A DNA stretch of 64,000 nucleotides, taken from positions 2,666,001 through 2,730,000 of the forward strand of contig NW_024881322.1 in the NCBI RefSeq assembly GCF_018691265.1. Reading direction: 5' to 3'. Source of the DNA: Tyto alba. Lineage: Eukaryota; Chordata; Aves; Strigiformes; Tytonidae. Under the pieces are notes generated by a model. That model made no database searches. It saw only the letters and a list, made by a program, of their open reading frames with translations, and had not been told where the DNA came from. Below are positions 23,251 through 35,900 of this stretch, one piece after another. Made by a program: the position numbers and the translations under genes. Within the stretch, counting starts at the first letter, position 1, and every line of letters starts with the position of its first letter.

Positions 23251-26200
23251 CAGTACCTTTGCATTTTTTCCTCTCATGTTGCTCAGCATGAATCTGGGCA
23301 GACCTCAGTGTCATAAGAGTGAGCCAATTTGTTTGCACTGTGCCTCTTCCATGAGAAAACAGATGATTTGAACCTCCAGGGCTCTTAGCCTAGCAGCTTT
23401 CATTGAGGGCAAAATCCATGTTCCTTGATTTGCCTGAAAAGGCAACATTTCTTTCATTGAAGGTGAGGGGAGAGGAAAACCTTGTCAGTTTTTCAGATAA
23501 AATGAATCCTCCGAACTATTACGGAACTGAGTGATTTATCTTTTTTTTTTTTTTTATTTTTCATTTTGATTTTTTTCCTTGGGGTACTTGTATAGTACAG
23601 AATATTAGCTTTGTATTTTAGCCACTAGGTGGAGAAAGCAAGCCTTCTGTAATTCAATAGCATTTGTAGTATAATGCTATTCTGACCTAAATTCCATAGA
23701 TATTTTGGAGCAGAAAAGTTCCTTCTTTCCAGCAGTACTTCAGAAGGTAGAATAGCAATGAAGAGTGGAAAGTGGGTAGCTGGACCTTTGCTGGAATGTG
23801 ATTTTAAGAAAATATGGTAGAAGATCAGTCTTAAATATAAGGGTAAGTATACCGCAGCCAGATTCAGGTAGTCTTCTGAACTGGAATTGTGATCATCGTT
23901 GCTTCTGATGCCTGTGCTACTAGGAGTAAGGAGTTGGGCTGCCACTGCAAGAAGATGGTACATAGAGGACAAGCATCTTTTCATAGAGATAGATCACTTG
24001 TCACATCTTCATTGGGATAGAAAGAAGAGTAGTAGATGTCTACTGACAGCTTGTAGTGGGACTCTCCTTTTTGAGGGTGAGATAGGAGTCGTTGTTTCAA
24101 CACCTGTCTGAGCACACACATGAAGTTTAACAGTCTCAACTAGGTACGTTGAAAGACATTAATTTCAACACAATTCAGTCAGCAGAGGCCTCTGAGTGAG
24201 GCCCTGCCCCAAGCTGGCACGGGTGGAAGTTGATCATGGTTCTCTTGTCTTTCAAAGCAATGTCTTGGCTATGAATACAAGCATTAGAAGGGAGAAAATG
24301 GCACTACATCTTATTGCAAATGAGGTCTGAAAAAATATGAATGGTTTTGTTTTGTATTTTTCAAAAGGGATCACTGTAGTGTTCTTTTCTCTATTTATAA
24401 ATGTGTATGTGCTAAATTTTACCCAAATAAGCTAATAATTTCCCCAACCTGCCCTGCCACCCCAATCTACCAACACTGTTTCATCTATATAGTGAAAACT
24501 TTCCTTGGCCTAATTATGAAAAGATTTCAAGTGTTCATGGGACAGCATGTGCACCTTTTTAGTCAACATAAATTCCCATTAAAGGAAGAGTTTCTACCTG
24601 AACTTCTGGAAGTCCCCTTCTGGGCAGCAGTGTGGTTTTCATGCTTGAGGATTGACAGAATTCTTCTGCAATCCAAGCCAATGGGAAAACATGATAAATC
24701 TTAGTCTTCCCTCTCCATCCTACTTCTATCTTGCCCATGCTGCCCAATCTTGGGAATGAGTTGACTGACTACAGCATCATCTACTCCAGAGGAAGGAATG
24801 TTTTAGATTTTTTTTTTTTAATATGCTTACAACCCATTCTTTTTATGCCTACTTTGTCATAACAAGCTAGTGTGGCTTGTGTTGGCTTCTGTGGGTAGTA
24901 ACTGTGGCCCAATGGCTTCCTATACCATAGTCAGGCTGTGGTGCTTTGCGCCTTGAATCGTGAAGACTTACTTAAGTTTGATTTGGACTTGACTCAACAT
25001 TGGCTAGAAACAGTTTCTACTGCGTAGCCCTGTCCCGTGTAGTAAAGTGCTGCATAGAAGTGGTCTGAAAGAGAATGCACGAGCGGTGCATCTTGTCCAG
25101 TGATGTATCAGTCAGAACTATTTTTCCAAACCATTTACAGTCTTCCCATCTATTTTGATCTTGCACTCCAGTTGAAATGAGATAATTTTCCTGTCTAAGG
25201 TGCAGCTTGGGTAACTCATCTCACAGCATGCAGTGTGTGATGAATTCCTGCAGGTGAAAGATGACATTAAGATAATGAAATATATAGAGAGAGTAAAATA
25301 AATTAACTGGTGCTGTTTATAAACACCTTTCAAGATAAGCAAAGGTCTTCTTTAGATGCTGTCAGCTTTGTTGATCATTGCAGTTATCTGCTGGTTTCCA
25401 TCCCAATTAAATCTTTCCATTACAGAGTTCACTATAAACATTTAAAATCATAAGGATCTTTAGAATAAGATGTTCATTCAGGTAGTTCATTAAATGATGT
25501 CTGCAAACTGTTTAGCTTCAGTTTTCATTCGTGATCACTATCAAATGACTCATTAAGTTCAATATTTGAGGATTTCATGCTACTCTTTTTTTAGTGGCCT
25601 CTGTACAGTTAAACGGATGAGTTTTATGTATATGATTAAGGTTAAAGCTGAGTTTCACTTTTTTTAGATATCCTGCCATGCCTGACCTTTGGTGTTTCTG
25701 GCTTTTGCATATTTTCTTACAAAGCAGGAAAAAAAAAAAAATAAACAAACCACTGGTATTTCGATAAATTCACTCTTTGAATCAAGTCAAGTTAGCTTTT
25801 TCTGAAATTATTTTTTATTTTCAACCATAAGAATTACTGTGCTGCTAGAAGTTAAGCCTCATCAATAAGTTATAGTTGCAGTAAGTAATTTTCTTGATTT
25901 CATGATTCAGAAAATACATGTATTCTATAAACTAGGTTTCCTATCAAATAAAGAGTTTATATATATACTTCTGGACCAACTGCTGTCCAGATCCCCAAGG
26001 AGGTTTGATTTTGTGGTTTGGTGACTTGCTCTGAGCCTCACTGATAGAGGAACAGTAGTACTTATGAAACACTATGCAGAAAAAAAAAGGAACATTGAAG
26101 TACAACTTAAAAAGCAAAGCCAGTATCTGTCTGTGCCACGGTTACTGCTTTGTCCTTGTGGGTTCTAAAGGGAATTACAGAGTGCATGTGATCCTTTTTT

Positions 26201-28575
26201 TAGAGAAGTATCTTGACTTTTCCATATCTTTCAGAATACCTGTAGTAAGCAAGCTGAACACGCATGCTGCCATGAATGGGATCTGATAGGGTCCCTGTTG
26301 AAGGGCAATGTGAGGAATCCTGTGAGCTTTAAAACAAGACAAATGGGGATCTAAATGCCCGCCAGATTTATGTGGATTCATGCCACGTTTCCCACAGCAG
26401 CTACTAGGTTGTACAGGCAAACACACATGTTGCAAAGGGCTGTGAAGAAATCGGTAGTCTTGAGATAGGGATGGGAAACATAGGAAAAATTAACTAGGAA
26501 GCGTAAGGTTGTTTGATCAGAAGAGTGGGAGGATACAGCGTAGCAGCCTTCAGATCTATAAAATGGTGCTGTAGGAAGGAAAGAAGCTTTGCTTTCCATC
26601 TCTGTGACAGATGAGACAAGAAGTGGTGGGCTTGGATTTCTGAGAGAGTGATTTCTTTTCTAGCAGGGGAGAATGCTAACTTTAACAGTTGGTGAGCACT
26701 GGGACAGGCTAGGGGGAATATGTTTCTGAGTACAGATTAAAGAAGCATTTCATGGGAATGATTTAGAATAAATATTAGGTAATCTGCCAATTTACTAGTC
26801 TTTGGTCTCTGCAACTGTAGAAATTCGACGTAATTATCTAAAGAAGAATACTTAGATCTATTAAATGTAATTCAGTTGATAATAGCATGCTAAATCTTGT
26901 ATCTCTTGGAAGACTTCTGCAAAACCGCAATTATCCAGATTCAGATTCTGGAGGACAAGTTGTATATACGTATAGATATATTTATACACATACGTATGGA
27001 TAGAAGGGAGCATGGGGAGCGAGAGAGATTCCAAGGGGCCATGTTCTCTGTGTATTCCTTCCAAAAGAGACAAGGAATAACTGAGCACTTCGCTCTTGCA
27101 CCGCTATGCTTCCCAGTGACATGGTAAGAGGTTTAGCTCCAAGATCTCATTCTTCAAAAATGTAAATCATTAGCGAATACGGTAGCAGTCCTTTAAAGCT
27201 GCAGATGAATATTGAATCTTAAGTATAATCAGTAAGTGATGTATATTGATTTCAGAGGTGTGTTTTTGATCACACCAGTAACAAAATGGCAAACTAGCCT
27301 TACCAGGAAAATGTTTTTGCCAGACTTATGTGCTGCATTTGTAATGACTATTTAAATACCAAAAGTGAGGTTAGCTGAGAACTGGAGCGGTTGAAAATTA
27401 TAAATATTAAATATATTGTTGACTTTAGTAAGCTCAGTCCTATTTATGTAGTAACTAACAAATTAAACCCAGTGACCAGTGGAAGACTGTTGGAGATTTT
27501 TTTAATGCATTAGATTAGTGCGCTCTCTTGTAATTTATATCACTGTAGTGCCTGAGAGCTTTTGTTAAGGAATAAAATCTCATACGTTCAGATGCTAAAA
27601 GCTGGTTTCGGCACCAATTTGTTTAGTGTTGCATCTTGGATAACCAATATCAAATGCAAATGAAGGCAAGGATTGCAGGTATGGACAGTGAGGTAAAAGT
27701 CAGCATTGTCACAGTGAGTGGCAGGTAAATTGAAGTTAGGCTGTGATGCGTGTAAAAAGTGAAGAGAAGCAACTTGGATTGGATTCAGTGGAGTAAGAAA
27801 ACCAGGGGAGGAATAAAAGGAGATATGAAACATGAGATGAACAGAAAGATGAGCTAAGAAAATGATCTTTGAATTGCTGAGGGTAGGGCAAGGTTGTATT
27901 TATCTAGGTTGGAGGAAGACCTGTTGCAAATAGTGTGGTGGGAGATAAAGAGAAACTTGGATAGCATTTTAAGTGATCAGACTAGGGACTACCACATCTT
28001 AAGTTCTGTGGAGTGAAACTAATTATTGGTTGTCCCTTTCAAAATGAGGTTCAAACGGATGTACTTTGAATATTAATAGGCACGTGCCCAATTTTAAATG
28101 TCCGCATTTTCAGTTCAGTCTTTGGTACTTGTCCATTTAAAAGGAGAAAATCAAAACAAAATTCAGGCTGTTGGCTAATAGTGTTAAAGGTTTCTACCTC
28201 AGTTGTGTTTGCAGTGGAGAGCATTCCAGCTAAATCCGTATCATTGTGTGGGCAATAGCGGCCAATTCTCTTGTCTAGATTACAAGTGTAGCTTTGTATT
28301 CTCACACGATTGCAGCCTACCCTGGACAATCGGGCACTGTTTCAGACTGACTGGCAGTAGGCAGTCAGAATTCAGATTTTGAAGCCTGCTTGCTTTCTTT
28401 CTCCAGACTGGTTACTTTTTCAAAGCCCTTCTGGGGGCTCTTTCCCAACAGGGCAGTGTTATGCAAGATTGCACAGAAATAAACTTTGACACACTGGCAA
28501 TGCTGTCATCACCTGGATTCAGGAGAATCTCAGGGGAATGGCCTGGTAATGGAAGTCTGTGCACCAAAATCTGTT

Positions 28576-28581
<6 letters not shown>

Positions 28582-28606
<25 letters not shown>

Positions 28607-28619
28607 CAAAAAAAAAAAA
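28582..28619. repeat. Poly(A) tract, A25-C-A12
   Basis: A 25-base A run, one C, then 12 A. The nearest AATAAA is about 100 bases to the left (AGAAATAAAC), further than usual for a processed transcript. A retro-copied gene is not supported. Confidence 0.95.
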
Positions 28620-29697
28620 CACCAGAGGCATACTTCTTATTTATTCAGAGACATGGCATAGCATCCAAGATTATCAAGAGAGCCTTACACAGGCCAGATA
28701 GATTAAATTACCCTTGCAAGCATTTCCTATTCTGCATGCATCGTCAGGGTGAACTAGGGTAGAGGGCTGTATATTTTGTACTGCTACAGTAACTGGGGCA
28801 GTGCCAGTGCAGAGCTGGCCAGACTTTATGTTCCTGACAGTTGGATGTAAAATTCTAGCTGTGAATTTGATTCAGATTTTGCCTCTACCTTTTCTGGGAG
28901 TAAGGCTTACCTTTAAGGAGAGATTAGTTTCTTAGATGAAATATATTCTCCTCACAACAAACAGCTGCCACAGGGCTTGCTGTGCAGCAACTGACAGTAG
29001 TTTATTGTTCTGTTCACAAGACCCTTCATTCTGAGAGCTTTTTCCTTTTTTATTTAAGTACTTACCTACTTCTTTGGGCCCCAAAAGGATTTTAGCACAA
29101 TATCAAAGCTGGCGTTAGAGATAGAATTGTTTAATTTAAGGAGGGTGTGTAAATTAATTAAAAACTCTGTCAGAAGATTTTACATCTCGCCTTTCCCCTC
29201 TGGTCCCCTTCCATAATTAACAAAACAGAGGGCCGTGGGAAGGAGAGTATTTCTCATTCCTTCAACTGACTGGTCAAAAGACTGCCATTCCTGACTGGGT
29301 GACAGAGATTCAGTCAGTGCAGACCATGCAGGTTTGGTTCAGTCCTAACTTGTCAAGCTCAGTTCCAAACTCTCTTTTCAAATATAGATATTGGAGGTTA
29401 TTTTATAGGAGATCAAGTTTGTGGCATGAAGTTCACACCCATGCATCAAAGAATGACTTGGTGTCCATGAAGTTCAAGACAAGCTGAAAGTGCATCGCAA
29501 ATACCACTTGTCCCTGTGGCTACCTTTTAATTTCAGTATTCAGTGGAAGATTTCCTAGAAACAGAGCAAGTATTGAGTTGACCAGTCACATATCAGTGGT
29601 CCAGACTGGTTTATGCATGTGCCTTATGAAACACTGATACATCAGTAGCAGTTTTTTTAGGAGTAACAATAATGTACAGGAATTGGGCAATCTGTCT

Positions 29698-29724
29698 TTA
29701 ATAATAATAACAATAATAATAAAA
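29698..29724. repeat. (TAA)n microsatellite
   Basis: About eight TAA/ATA units with one C interruption. Confidence 0.9.
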
Positions 29725-30145
29725 TCATTGCTAGAAGTCATTTAAAAAGGAGGCATTACTTCCTTAAACAATGTATGTTATTAAGCCAGGTTTTGATCTT
29801 TTCTGGTGTTTGCTCTGGAGTGTCGAAGCACTTGCTAGTGCACCGAGCACCCACCACCTACCAAAAGTGTAATGCGGTACCTTATATGCTGTTACCAAAA
29901 CAAGCAAAGCCAAAGTGCAAGCCAGAAACTGAATTTTTATAAATACCGTAGTTAGATTAATGCTTTCTGGTAAACAGATAATTTGAAGCATAGAAGCGTT
30001 TGTGTGCCTAAACTCCTGTGGAGTCCTATCACAGACATCTAAATGGCACTGAAGAGGGTCAGTGTAGGGCTCTTCAGCTTTGAGCATATTTATATAAGAG
30101 CACTGTTGCAAAGCCTCGTCAATGTAGAAATAATTTTCAGTGTAC

Positions 30146-31136
30146 ATTTAGGAGTATAGGGCTGGGAGGCACTTCAGAAAGTGTGCATGAGAAATTCCTC
30201 TGTCCTGATGCAGGACAAGGATGCCTAGCAGCCCTTCTTGGAACAATCTTAAACACAATAAATTGTAACGGAAGAGATTTCTTAATCATTACCTTTCCCT
30301 AAATAACATGTTGCAGTTCTTGATTACAATGAGCAGCTCAGAATTTTTCCTGGGCTACCTACAGTAGCATTTGATTTTTCTCCCTTTGTATACTGGAAGA
30401 CAGTTGTAATGTGTATTTTAAACTATACATCCTCTTATTCTTTTCTTTCCAGAGACTTCTTCACCAAATCAATCTACTTTTCTTCATTGGTTAGCTTTAT
30501 AGCACTCATGCCATTTTTGTTGACATTTCTCCAATTTGTCATGCCCAAAACTGAAAGGAGTACACCAGGCAAATTTCACCAGCACTACGTACAGTGCACC
30601 AGAAGTGATGCCATATTTTGCTTCAAAACATATTTATTGTCTAGCTATAATTCCCCAGCTTCTCTTTTGCTGTAGAACAGCTTATGTATTTTATCCCACA
30701 CCTTACACTTGATCTATCCTTCCAGCATGTAGTAATTTACATTTGTTTTATACCTGTGTTATTTCAACTGTATGTTGTTTTCAATGCTATGATGAATTCT
30801 GCCCTTTGCAGTCCCAGTTATTATCACTCCTGAATACATAAGCATATTCTCTCATACCTCATGCAGATCATCAAGAAAACATTGAGAGGAATCAGGCCTA
30901 GAATAGAATCCTTCAATAACCAATTTGGAAGACAAAGCAATCACTTTTTCACTCACTGTATGATAATTTGATCTATATTTCATAGATTGCTGATAGAAAT
31001 GCTATGCCAAAATGAAGATATATCGTATCTATCATATTTTTACCCTCGATCCCTACCCCAGCCCCAAGGTGGTTACTGTAGCATAGGAGAAACCTTGGGT
31101 GATTGGACATATTTTACCTGGTCAAATCTAGGTCCT
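30146..31136 (-). mobile_element. Ancient CR1-type LINE remnant with decayed reverse transcriptase
   Basis: About 1 kb reads as a diverged CR1/L3-type LINE on the minus strand, 3' end at left. In order, it matches the 3' UTR (near 30160-30240), then CTCCCTTTGTATACTGGAAGAC (about 30380), TTTCTCCAATTTGTC (about 30528) and CCCAAAACTGAAAGGAGTAC (about 30544). Further right come ACATTTGTTTTATACC, the ATTGAGAGGAATCAGGCC segment near 30885, and the RT region. At 30997-31029 the minus strand encodes D-T-I-Y-L-H-F-G-I-A-F, aligning to the motif A family pattern DxVYLDFSKAF with the catalytic Asp changed to His. Stops and indels show it is long dead. The family match is from memory of consensus features, without alignment. 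Confidence 0.8.
30997..31029 (-). pseudogene. CR1 reverse-transcriptase motif A remnant
   Basis: This piece of the decayed ORF2 keeps the D-x-I-Y-L-x-F-x-x-A-F frame of motif A. The metal-binding Asp is His and the following Ser-Lys is Gly-Ile. A stop codon follows within nine codons. Confidence 0.65.
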
Positions 31137-31256
31137 TTAAATAGTTATACATCATTTCATAGAAAAAAAATACTCTTCTAGAGTTCTAAAATCTCAAGAA
31201 CAAGTCATTACTACTTTTTAATGATGACTTGTCATGATTCAGAAGATTGTCTTCAG

Positions 31257-31259
<3 letters not shown>

Positions 31260-31288
<29 letters not shown>
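31260..31288. repeat. Poly(T) tract, T29
   Basis: An uninterrupted run of 29 T, among the longest homopolymers in the window. Confidence 0.95.
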
Positions 31289-31292
<4 letters not shown>

Positions 31293-32868
31293 GCATTTCC
31301 TTCATAAACATGTTTCACCGGAGTTCTAACTTCAGGGGCTTGCAACCAGTGATTGAGATAAGTCAAGAGGTTTATGCCCTAGTTCATGATATTTTGTTTT
31401 CTGGAATCCAGATTTAGAAAAGTGTTACAATGCAAATACCTTATTTTAAGGGCTTGAGAGTGATAGATTAAAGGGGTGCAGGCTGCCAACAGACTAACTG
31501 TGTTAGTCTCCAAGTCCTTTAATGGTAGGTACTTGGCTGCACCATTGGGTCTGTTGTAGCTTTGAGTTCCAGGAACACTTCAAAGTGCTTTTCCACAATT
31601 AATTTATGTTTAGTCACGTTGTCTTAAGCAGTTGGTACTGAAAACCCAAAATAACGCCATAAGTGTTAGAATACAAAAGATTCATACTGTTATTTATGAA
31701 CTAGTATAATCCACAAGCTGTTGTTTACAGTGTGACTCCATAGAGTAGGGAAAGTGGCACGTTGCTTTGGGTAATGGAGCAAACTGTTGGTGCTGAAACA
31801 GTTTCAGCCATTACCAGTACCCTCTGCCCCCTCCCTCCACATACTGGGCATGTCTACCCTACCTTTTTTTCCGCAGAGATTTCTACCACTAGTTTTAGTA
31901 TTTCATTAGTGCTTAAGAATATGCTCCATCAAATGCAGCACAAGGTGGTGCTCAAATTTTTTAGAACGTGCCAATGGAGCTACTTCTGCCCTCATCTGGG
32001 AATCAAAGGGGGCTAGCTGAATTTTTTGTAATCTTATTTCTACTACCCATGCATTCCTTCTGTAGTTGTGTGCCTCTGAAATGAAAGGCCATAAATGCAG
32101 AGGAGAATGCCACTGACTTTCCCTGAGAGGTCAGGCAGGATACGGTAAGTTGGTGCTGCATTTTGATTTCTAGCCTGCTATCCATTCATGCAGAATGTTT
32201 TTGCATTTCCTTTACCTTTGTTATCTTTATTAGCACCGTTTCTTTTTGCTGCAAATAATAAAGTCACAAGACAGTAATGGAATTTTTCAAACTCATTGCA
32301 CAATCTTTGACAATAATTAGGAGGAAGCAAAGGTGACTTCTCTTATTTTCAGTTGTTGTAGTGTACAAACTCACTGTGTGTGTCGAATGAATATAGTGGG
32401 ATCTGTTGTCACAATACAGTGGTAAATATATTTCCTTTTTCCAACAAAGTTCACATACATGTTTTGATTGGGTGTTTTTCTCTCAGGTTTTCTTCACCTT
32501 CAAAGGTTGTGTTTTGTTTTCATAATTGGGGGAGGGAGCAGGGAGAAAGGAATATTCATAGTCTCTCCTTAGCACTAAGCACATTCCTAGGATGGGAAAT
32601 TAAATCAAATTTAGCAAGCCTTTCAATGAAAGGCTATTTTATTTACATAGCAAATAAATATGTACTGAGTAGACAGTGTGCAGAAGTTCTGTCTGTCGTC
32701 ACTCCCAGAATACATAAATATAAATATCTCTTTTTGAAAGCAGTTGAGTTTAGGAACATCAAGGTGCACATACACTGTTTAACAAAATGGGACCAGATGA
32801 TGCTCAAGCACTGGATCTTGGATTGTCATTATTAGTGCCCGTCCGTGCCCCGGCTCTGTTCTGGGCAG
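31289..32868. other. Non-coding sequence; no gene seen
   Basis: Unique DNA. A long pyrimidine run ending CTTCTGTAG near 32064 and a donor ACG|GTAAGT near 32145 flank about 80 bases, but all three frames are closed, so at best this is a non-coding exon. The 151-codon plus-strand frame at 32380-32835 is unrecognised. Confidence 0.45.
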
Positions 32869-32952
32869 CTCAACTTGGCTCTAGAAGCCACTGCATGTGT
32901 ACAACTCTGTGAGAGAGCACACTCAAAGGATCGCCCCCAGAAAGCTCAGCGG
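32869..32952 (+). other. Candidate 84-base exon, 28 codons (unproven)
   Basis: A pyrimidine-rich CGGCTCTGTTCTGGGCAG ends at 32868 and a donor CAGCGG|GTAAGT starts its intron at 32953. The enclosed 84 bases are open in one frame only, which begins and ends on codon boundaries. The peptide holds C-V-Q-L-C-E-R and K-D-R-P-Q-K. CpGs are more frequent just upstream (32840-32855). No family is recognised. Confidence 0.25.
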
Positions 32953-35900
32953 GTAAGTCTGCCATAGGTCTGGCTGTGTTTTCCCAAACGATCTGTCAGT
33001 GTGATCCCAGCAGACTTTACCCCTTCAAGCATCCTCATAATATGCTCCTGCAACACACAACTTCAGCTTCATGCTACAAACTCTGATAGCTTACAGCAGA
33101 GTCAGTAATCACATCGGTCAGTCTGAAGAGTCTGAAATAAAACCAGTAACTGGTAATTATGTCTTAGGGCCATGGAGACACTAGAGGGGACTTGGGAAGA
33201 AATGCTATGTAGTTTGCACATTAGCAGTTTGCCACAGGGGGAGTACCTGGAAGCAGGGTGGCTGTGCTCCACTTATCAGGTGTAAGGAATGGTCCCTGGC
33301 TTTTTGTATTTTATTTCTAATTTTATTTCTTTGTGTACTTTTTTTTTTTTTTAAACAGCCTAGGCACAGTTGTAGATGTCTTCTGTTAATTATGATTTTA
33401 TTATGCACTAACAAATCTGGGTTGAGAAGCAACCTTTGTCTGCTGGCATGCTACTGAAAATATATCCCTTGCTGTTAAGGGGAAGAGAGTCTTGTACCCT
33501 ATTTCTTACAGGCACGGGATTGAGATGCAGGAGGCAGAGATACAGCCATTAATTCTACCGCATGTTTTCTGTGTAATTCTGAACTTATGTGCAATCAACA
33601 CTCAGTTATCTGGGGGTGCTTTAACCAGTCTGAGGTTTAATCATACTATGGAAGCAGAGATACTTGAGCTTTCCTCTTACCAAGCCAGTGTTGGGCTGCA
33701 CAGACTTACTAGCTTAGGCCCAGTGCCAGATAGAGACAGCTGTACTGCCTTCCCAGCCAGCTTGGGTCTGCGAGCAGTTTAGCCACACTGTGTCTGCAGA
33801 ATACAAGCTAATAGCCCCAAAGACCCAGGCTCATTTTGTGGAGTTGTCAGGAAGGCTTCAATACCACATTCCTACTTCCCACAAGGACTGGGACTGCACA
33901 GAGGCAGTTCAGAGCCAGCCAGGCTTATTAACTGCCACCTGAACATCTCTATACCGTGCAGGAGGTTCCAAGAAGGTTTATTAGCTCGGGTTCAATGCCA
34001 GTCTAATAAATGCAGTTGTTGTCTTGTCAGCATGTCTGCTTGTATTGTGGCTAGAGCAAGCACCTTATTCAGCAAGAACTTTCTGAACTCAGCTCGAAGT
34101 TTCTGGTGAAAAAGGTATCACAGTTTAGCCTGTGGTGTCTCTGTGCTTCAGGTCCCAGCTTTCTGTTTTCTCATGCGATGTGTGCACTACTACTACGTGG
34201 GACATGGTAGGCTTTTAAATGGGATTTATCCTGCCAAGTTACTTGTAAGGATTGAGAAATCACCCAAATGGTATGGTGAAATAGAGCAAGTTACTAAGAG
34301 GCTGCATTACCTCTTGTTTGTTTGGTGTGAGCTCAGGGAATTTACATAGCATTAGCTAATCTGTGACAGATGCTTTAGAGGATACTTCTACCCTCTGAAA
34401 TAGGTTACTGCTGTTGTGTTAAAGGATAAGCCACCACAGGCTGCCTCCTGTTTGCTGTAGCTCATACAGAGGGGCACTTATCGTGGAGTAGCTCATAAGC
34501 TGTAAACTCATATCTTGGGTTTGTAAGTTATGGCTAAAACCCCAAGTATAAACTTATTTTCCATGAAATGAGGGGCAAGTTGCACTTTTATATGTTTCTT
34601 GACAGAATTTCTTATGAATTTCGTAAGGAAATGATCATTACAGATATCTGAATTTTTGAATGCTTAGCGAGAAGAGAAAGAACATAATGACCTCTCAAAC
34701 TCTTGTCTGTTTGTTTTCCTAGTGCTTCCTAATTATATTTAGAACAATAATATTCAGCAAAGAATCTTTCAGAAAAAATTAAGGGAAAAGTCTACAATGG
34801 AGGTTAATGAAATTGTATTAAAGGACTCCCACACATGACACAGAGACCATCAAAGTAATATTCCATTTGCATTTGCAGGAATTAGTTGAAATAAGCAGAC
34901 ATGCTGCTCTGCCTCAAAACCTGTATAAGTTCATATTTGTAGGAAGAAAGAGAACATGCTATTCAATTAAGAATAAATGTCAGTAACAACCTATGCTGTT
35001 GATCCAAAACCTAGTACAAAGCTGTGAAACTCAGGAATTTTTGACTCAGGCTCTTGATGCCTGGAAGCTTCACTCACTGACTCTGGAATGAAAGCAAGTA
35101 GGACTCTATACGTTATTACACTATAGATTGTCGTGCCTCGTTCAGTCAGATATAAATACTTAATAATAAACAAACATACTTTACATAGCATGAGCAAAAG
35201 ATACTGAGAAAGTAACCCGTTCACATCTATGGGCAGGTCAGATTTATTTGTAGAAGATATTTGATTTACATCCAGGTGGGTCCATAGGAAGAATTATGGC
35301 TCTGTGATGAAACATGTGTGTCCTGAAAGCATTAGAAACACACTGGTACCGCTTGGAATCCACCGTAGTTATCTCTCTCTTTCAGTAGGCTGCACTGGTG
35401 TCATAACACTGCTTCCAGTTCCTGAGTTAACTGATTAGCTCTGTGGCAGTGCATTTAGCAGTGTGGACATGTCCTAAGAGGACCCTCTGCTGTGCTCCTC
35501 CACGGTGCTTGTTTGGGTTCTGCAGTAGGCACTGCAGCCAAAATAGTCACGACCTGAAGCCCACGCTTACATTTTCAAACTTCGTTTTGTTTGCTTTATT
35601 TAAGTTTCTAAATATAGTTTGAGGGTCTGGAATGGGATTTGTGCTCTTAGCTCAGACAGGTCCTTTTGAAAATCCACTCCTAGAAAACAATTGTATGTCT
35701 TGAAATGTTTGCTTACTAAGGCGGGGACTGTTAAAAAAGATGGTGTGTTTGTTTTCCCACTTAAAAAAAAAAATAATGTTAAATTTTGTCTATCCCTTTG
35801 ACTCGATGGGTTTAATCTAGGAAGCAATATTTGGTTGAGTTCAACACTGAGAAACCCGAAGTGATCAATATTGTTATCATCCAATAAATGCATACAAATC

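Larger units (their letters stand above)
23251..30145. other. Non-coding sequence with simple repeats; no gene seen
   Basis: Mostly unique AT-rich DNA. It contains T-rich 23541-23578, A13 at 25729-25741, poly(A) at 28582-28619 and (TAA)n at 29698-29724. A perfect 10-bp palindrome GGCACGTGCC with an E-box lies at 28079-28088. Blocks near 25350-25560 and 27120-27480 are repeat-free and might be conserved, which cannot be tested here. Confidence 0.5.

Noticed and set aside
28440..28620. Processed pseudogene ending in poly(A) at 28582
   Set aside because: The only AATAAA is about 100 bases upstream, and no coding or known transcript sequence is recognisable before it.
29060..29110. Minus-strand exon ending at TAG|GTAAGT
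   Set aside because: All frames are closed; the only long one ends in a stop at the splice junction itself.
30409..30675. 88-codon plus-strand frame with a hydrophobic middle
   Set aside because: It lies antisense within the ancient CR1 and is a by-product of that element.
32380..32835. 151-codon plus-strand frame
   Set aside because: No recognisable domain and no splice signals that respect the frame.
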